NCBI RefSeq assembly: GCF_035556675.1
Contig: NZ_DATMFZ010000067.1
Span: 1-64,000, forward strand
Direction of reading: 5' to 3'
Length of the DNA stretch: 64,000 nt
DNA from: Geminicoccus sp035556675
GTDB lineage: Bacteria; Pseudomonadota; Alphaproteobacteria; Geminicoccales; Geminicoccaceae
The position numbers and the translations under genes are program-made. The stretch's first letter is position 1; every line of letters begins with the position of its first letter. The notes beneath the pieces are model-generated. The model ran no database searches. It saw only the letters and a program-made list of their open reading frames with translations, and was not told the origin of the DNA. This document shows positions 60,447 to 64,000 of the stretch, in pieces.

Positions 60447-61777
60447 GCGGCTTCAGCCTGCGCCGCCGCCTGGCGCTGGTCATGCTGTTCGCCTTCCTGC
60501 TGGGGCTGGGGGGCGCCTCGCTGTTCTACTGGATCGAGGTGGCCGAGATGCGGGGCGAGTTGCTGCGCAACGCCCTGCGGCTGCAGGCGGAGGTCACGCT
60601 GGAAGCGCAGGCCGGCGCCAGGATCGCGGCCGACGCGCTGCCGCCGGAATGGGCAGTTGCCTATGCGCAGCCGGATTCACTGGTCCACTGGAGCCTTTAC
60701 GATGCAGCGGGCCGGCAGGTCGGCCGATCACCGAACCTCCTGGTCACGCTGCCGCCGCCCTTCGGCCTGCCGTTCGGATCGATGCAGCGCGCGCATGTGG
60801 ACGGGCGGGACATCGGCTTCCTCGCCGTACCCACCGCGGATGGCGGGATCCTCCAGGTGGCGCGGGCGGATCTCGACAGCCCCGGCGTGGTGCGCGTCCT
60901 GTCCGAGGAGGCGGTTGAGTTCCTGTTCTATACCCTGCTGCCCTTCGCGCTCCTGTCCATGCTGGCGATCTGGCTGGTGGTCGGCTGGAGCCTCCGGCCG
61001 CTGCTGCGCGCCTCGCAGGCGGCGGCCCTGGTCGGGCCGGAGCGCCTGCACAGCCGGATCCCGGCCGAGGGGCTGCCCGACGAGATCCTGCCCCTGGTGG
61101 CTGCCGCCAACGACGCGCTGGACCGGCTAACCGCGGGCTATGAGGCGGTGCGCCAACTGACCGCCGATGCCGCCCACGAGTTGCGCACGCCGCTGGCCGC
61201 CCTCTCGCTGCGCCTCCAGCAGGCCCGGCTGGACGGCACGGCCGATTGGGTGGCGATCGAGCGGGAGACGGGGCATATGCGCCGCCTGGTACAGCAGATG
61301 CTGACGCTGGCTCGCCAGGAGGGGCGGGAGGAGGGCGCGCTGGCGACCGTCAACCTCGCCAGGATCGGCCGCGAGGTGGCGGCCTCGCTCCTGCCGCTCG
61401 CCGAGGTGGCCGGACGCACCATCGAGGTCGAGGCACCTGACCGGGTAATGGCGCTGGGCGATCCGGACGAGCTGCGCGAGCTGGTCCGCAATCTGGTCGA
61501 GAACGGCCTGGCCCATGGTACCGGCACCGTGACCGTGCGGGTCGCCGGTGAGGGGGAGGGACCGCTCCTGGAGGTGGCGGATCAGGGGCCGGGTCTCCCG
61601 CCCGGCCTGGGCGCCGCCGCGTTCGAGCGTTACCGCAAGGGGGACCCGGCTTCAGCGGGCGCCGGGCTGGGCCTGGCGATCGTGCGCCGGGTGGTCGAGC
61701 GCCATGGCGGGCGGATCCGGCTGTCGCCTGGGCCAGGCTGCCGAGTGTCCGTCCGGTTGCGCCCGGCCGGGCACTGA
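60443..61777 (+). CDS. two-component sensor histidine kinase
   Basis: A 444-residue sensor with two TM segments, residues about 11-32 and 165-190, enclosing a 130-residue periplasmic domain, then a HAMP-like linker. The phospho-His is in DAAHELRTPLAALSLRL, the N box in LVRNLVENGLAHG, and the G boxes in VADQGPGLP and GAGLGLAIVRRV. The architecture matches QseC/PmrB-like kinases that sense envelope conditions. Its stop lies 3 bp from that of the convergent reductase. Confidence 0.94.
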   Translation: MSGFSLRRRLALVMLFAFLLGLGGASLFYWIEVAEMRGELLRNALRLQAEVTLEAQAGARIAADALPPEWAVAYAQPDSLVHWSLYDAAGRQVGRSPNLLVTLPPPFGLPFGSMQRAHVDGRDIGFLAVPTADGGILQVARADLDSPGVVRVLSEEAVEFLFYTLLPFALLSMLAIWLVVGWSLRPLLRASQAAALVGPERLHSRIPAEGLPDEILPLVAAANDALDRLTAGYEAVRQLTADAAHELRTPLAALSLRLQQARLDGTADWVAIERETGHMRRLVQQMLTLARQEGREEGALATVNLARIGREVAASLLPLAEVAGRTIEVEAPDRVMALGDPDELRELVRNLVENGLAHGTGTVTVRVAGEGEGPLLEVADQGPGLPPGLGAAAFERYRKGDPASAGAGLGLAIVRRVVERHGGRIRLSPGPGCRVSVRLRPAGH

Positions 61778-61780
61778 GGC

Positions 61781-62743
61781 TCACACCGGCGCGTCGAAAT
61801 CCAGCTCCGGCCCACGCGGGACGATCCCGGTCGGGTTGATGGTCCGGTGGCTCTCGTAATAGTGGCGCTTGGCGTGGGTCAGGTTGGTGGTCCGGCGGAT
61901 CTCCGCCATCTGGTAGAGCCGCCGTGTGTAGGCCCAGAGCCGCGGATACTCGACCAACCGGCGGATGTTGCACTTGAAGTGCCCGACATAGATCGTGTCG
62001 AAGCGGAACAGGGTCGGGAACAGGCGGATGTCCGCCTCGGTCAGGCGCTCGCCGCACAAGTAGGGCCGGTCCGCCAGCCGCTCCTCCAGCCAGTCCAGCG
62101 TCTCGAACAGCGGCCCCACCGCCTCGTCATAGGCGCGCTGCGAGGTGGCGAAGCCCGCCCGGTACACGCCGTTGTTGACGTTCGGGTAGATCCGCTCGTT
62201 CAGCCGGTCGATCTCCGCCTCCAGCTCCGCCGGCAGGTAGTCGCCGGGCTTCGCACCCACGCCGTCGAAGGCGCGGTTGAACATGCGGATGATCTCGGAT
62301 GATTCGTTGCTGACGATCGTGTTGCGCTGCCTGTCCCACAGGACCGGCACGGTGACCCGGCCGGTGAAGTGCGGGTCGGCCCGGGTATAGAGCTCGTGCA
62401 GGTAGCGGGCGTTCTGGAGCGGGTCCGGCACCACCCCTTCGCCCGGCTCGAACGTCCAGCCGTTCTCGCCCATCCGCCAGTGGGTCACCGACAGGCCGAT
62501 CAGCTCGTCCAGCCCCTTGAGCGAGCGCAGGATCAGGGTGCGGTGCGCCCAGGGGCAGGCATAGGAGACATAGAGATGGTAGCGGCCGGGCTTTGCCTGG
62601 AAGCCGCCCTCGCCGCTGGGCCCGGGCGAGCCGTCGGCGGTCACCCAGTTGCGGAACGAGGCGTTCTCGCGCCGGAACTCGCCGCCGGTGCTGGCGGTGT
62701 CATACCACTGGTCCTTCCAGAACCCGTCGACCAGCTGACCCAT
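61781..62743 (-). CDS. glutathionyl-hydroquinone reductase (YqjG/ECM4 type)
   Basis: A 320-residue enzyme of the GST Xi class. It begins LVDGFWKDQWYDTASTGG and contains the active-site YVSYACPWAHRTLI with Cys, PVLWDRQRNTIVSNESSEII and LTEADIRLFPTLFRFD. It reduces glutathionyl-hydroquinones to hydroquinones and protects against quinone adducts. It is a single gene, 21 bp from CbpM on the same strand. Confidence 0.92.
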   Translation of the reverse strand: MGQLVDGFWKDQWYDTASTGGEFRRENASFRNWVTADGSPGPSGEGGFQAKPGRYHLYVSYACPWAHRTLILRSLKGLDELIGLSVTHWRMGENGWTFEPGEGVVPDPLQNARYLHELYTRADPHFTGRVTVPVLWDRQRNTIVSNESSEIIRMFNRAFDGVGAKPGDYLPAELEAEIDRLNERIYPNVNNGVYRAGFATSQRAYDEAVGPLFETLDWLEERLADRPYLCGERLTEADIRLFPTLFRFDTIYVGHFKCNIRRLVEYPRLWAYTRRLYQMAEIRRTTNLTHAKRHYYESHRTINPTGIVPRGPELDFDAPV

Positions 62744-62764
62744 CTTCTCCTGCCTTCCTGGCGG

Positions 62765-63100
62765 CTACGGTTCGAGTGCCGCGCGGTAGTTCTGGTGGAT
62801 ACGGCTGCGGACCTCCTCCGGTTCCTGGAGCACCGCGCGCGCCAGGGCCCTGAGGTCGCGCCGCGCGGCGTAGAGCTGGTCGACCAGCGAGAGGACGACC
62901 GGCAGGCTGTCCTCCTCGACCGCCAGCTCGTCGCAGAGCTGGCAGACCAGCCGGATGCGGGCGACGTCGAGCTCGTCGAAGGTCGGGCCCGAGAGGTCGC
63001 GGTTCGGCACGACCCAGCCGCGCTCGACCCACAGCCTGAGGCGGACGATTCCGACCTCCCGGACCTCGGCCAGCACCTCCTCTTCGGTGAGCCGCATCAT
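62765..63100 (-). CDS. cbpM: chaperone modulator CbpM
   Basis: A 111-residue helical protein of the CbpM/MerR-like family (MRLTEEEVLAEVREVGI, RLRLWVERGWVVP). CbpM binds the J-domain of CbpA and inhibits its stimulation of DnaK. It overlaps the CbpA stop by 4 bp (ATGA), confirming the classic cbpA-cbpM pair. The second ATG at 63097 is a possible alternative start. Confidence 0.88.
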   Translation of the reverse strand: MMRLTEEEVLAEVREVGIVRLRLWVERGWVVPNRDLSGPTFDELDVARIRLVCQLCDELAVEEDSLPVVLSLVDQLYAARRDLRALARAVLQEPEEVRSRIHQNYRAALEP

Positions 63101-64000
63101 GACCTCCCAAGATCGCTGCGCGGATCATAGCGATGCGTGGCCCGCCACTTCTCCATGAAGGCGGCCAGCTCGTCGTCGACCGGCTTGGGCAGCACCACCT
63201 TGAGGACGATCCGCTGGTCGCCGGTGACACCGCCCGCCGCCATGCCCTTGCCGCGCAGGCGCAGCACGTCGCCGGTGCTGGCCCCCTTCGGCACGGTCAC
63301 GTTGACCCGCCCGGTGACGGTCGGCACCTCCACCTTGCCACCCAGCACCGCCTCGTCGAGCGTGATCGGCAGCTCCATGACGATGTCGTTGCCCTCCAGC
63401 CGGAAGATGGGGTGAGGGCGCACGCTCACCTCGATCAGCGCGTCGCCGGGCGGGCCGCCGCCGATCCCGGGCTCGCCCTTGCCGGCCAGGCGCAGGATGC
63501 CGCCGTCACGCATGCCGGGCGGGATGGTGACGTCGAGCGATTGGCCGCCCGGCAGGGTGATGCGCTGCCGGCCACCGTTCACCGCGTCCAGAAAGGCGAT
63601 GTCCAGTCGGTAATGGGCGTCGCGTCCGCGCGCCCGGAAGCCGGCGCCGGCGCGGCCGCCCTGGCCGAACAGATCGGCAAAGACGCTGCCCAGGTCGTCC
63701 ATGTCCTCGAAGCCGCCATGGCCGCCATAGCGCCCGCCGGGATCGGCTTCGGCATAGTGACGGTAGCTGCGCTGCTGCGGCCGCTCCATGCCGCTGGCAT
63801 CGATCTCGCCCCGGTCGAAGCGCGCGCGCTTGTCCGGATCGCTCAGCAGATCATAGGCACTCGAGACCTCCTTGAACCGCTCCTCCGCCTGCCGGTTGCC
63901 GGGATTGAGGTCGGGATGCAGCTCCTTGGCAAGCTTGCGATAGGCCTTGCGGATGTCGTCCTGGCTGGCGTCCTTCGCCACGCCCAGTGCCTGGTATGGG
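63097..64000 (-). CDS. cbpA: CbpA-type DnaJ co-chaperone, N-terminus cut by window edge
   Basis: The last 300 or so residues of a DnaJ-like protein. The J domain runs to the edge (YQALGVAKDASQDDIRKAYR) with the HPD motif in KELHPDLNPG. A Gly-rich linker and the C-terminal substrate-binding domains (DAHYRLDIAFLDAVNGG, TLPGGQSLDVTIPPGMRDGG) follow, without a zinc finger, as in CbpA. It activates DnaK; its partner CbpM follows. The true start lies beyond 64000. Confidence 0.92.
   Translation of the reverse strand, partial: PYQALGVAKDASQDDIRKAYRKLAKELHPDLNPGNRQAEERFKEVSSAYDLLSDPDKRARFDRGEIDASGMERPQQRSYRHYAEADPGGRYGGHGGFEDMDDLGSVFADLFGQGGRAGAGFRARGRDAHYRLDIAFLDAVNGGRQRITLPGGQSLDVTIPPGMRDGGILRLAGKGEPGIGGGPPGDALIEVSVRPHPIFRLEGNDIVMELPITLDEAVLGGKVEVPTVTGRVNVTVPKGASTGDVLRLRGKGMAAGGVTGDQRIVLKVVLPKPVDDELAAFMEKWRATHRYDPRSDLGRS

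Noticed and set aside
1..64000. tRNA, rRNA, CRISPR arrays, insertion sequences, prophage genes
   Set aside because: I looked in the intergenic gaps for cloverleaf-like sequences, spaced repeats and transposase-like proteins and found none that I could support.

Overview
The window is uniformly GC-rich chromosomal DNA, densely packed with bacterial genes and many 4-bp ATGA/GTGA start-stop overlaps. Gene content points to an alphaproteobacterium, probably of a Rhodospirillales/Geminicoccaceae-like lineage, judged from gene families only. Markers are several sugar and nucleoside ABC importers, a BenE-type carrier, a CbrA-like symporter-kinase, EttA, CbpA/CbpM, calcium-binding RTX-type exoproteins and an sRNA-like locus. 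I see no rRNA, tRNA, CRISPR, IS element, integrase or phage gene.

Layout. 1-2020: the end of a family-1 sugar ABC importer operon (binding protein, two permeases). 2121-6824: small genes (DUF488, Dabb, XRE-PAS-like regulator), a secreted hyaluronidase-like protein, and an MFS carrier coupled to a HAD phosphatase. 6763-13520: a catabolic block with GMC oxidoreductase, CoA-transferase, BenE-like carrier, acyl-CoA dehydrogenase and SDR. 13533-17700: a complete MalEFGK-type importer. 18085-21067: aldo/keto reductase, sugar isomerase/epimerase-like protein and a divergent TetR regulator. 21084-22363: lipoprotein and CDF cation exporter. 22503-27179: a ribose-type ABC importer. 27872-33383: three exported proteins (CAP domain, serralysin with RTX repeats, sedolisin with DUF4114). 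33652-38108: a BMP/Nup-type nucleoside ABC importer. 38205-48000: small metabolic and envelope genes, two methyltransferases flanking a metallo-hydrolase, an aminotransferase, a trypsin-fold protein lacking its serine, and EttA. 48076-51459: orphan receiver, small membrane protein and symporter-kinase. 51464-54825: flavoprotein, Rrf2 regulator and solitary sulfate-binding protein. 54853-61777: EEP hydrolase, then diacylglycerol kinase, PAP2 phosphatase and LtaS-like transferase, divergent from an OmpR-type two-component system. 61781-64000: glutathionyl-hydroquinone reductase and CbpM-CbpA, cut by the window end.

Two non-coding observations stand out. A minus-strand locus at about 38777-38890 has a promoter, a bulged hairpin, a single-stranded CCUCCC anti-Shine-Dalgarno motif and a GAAA-capped terminator with a U-rich tail; it looks like a roughly 114-nt trans-acting sRNA of the alpha-r14 type. 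In addition, a near-identical 13-14 bp sequence (ACCAACCGGTTAC) occurs upstream of the CoA-transferase, the acyl-CoA dehydrogenase, the ribose-type importer and, more degenerately, between the epimerase and TetR genes. This suggests one TetR regulon linking uptake and oxidation of a single substrate across 17 kb.
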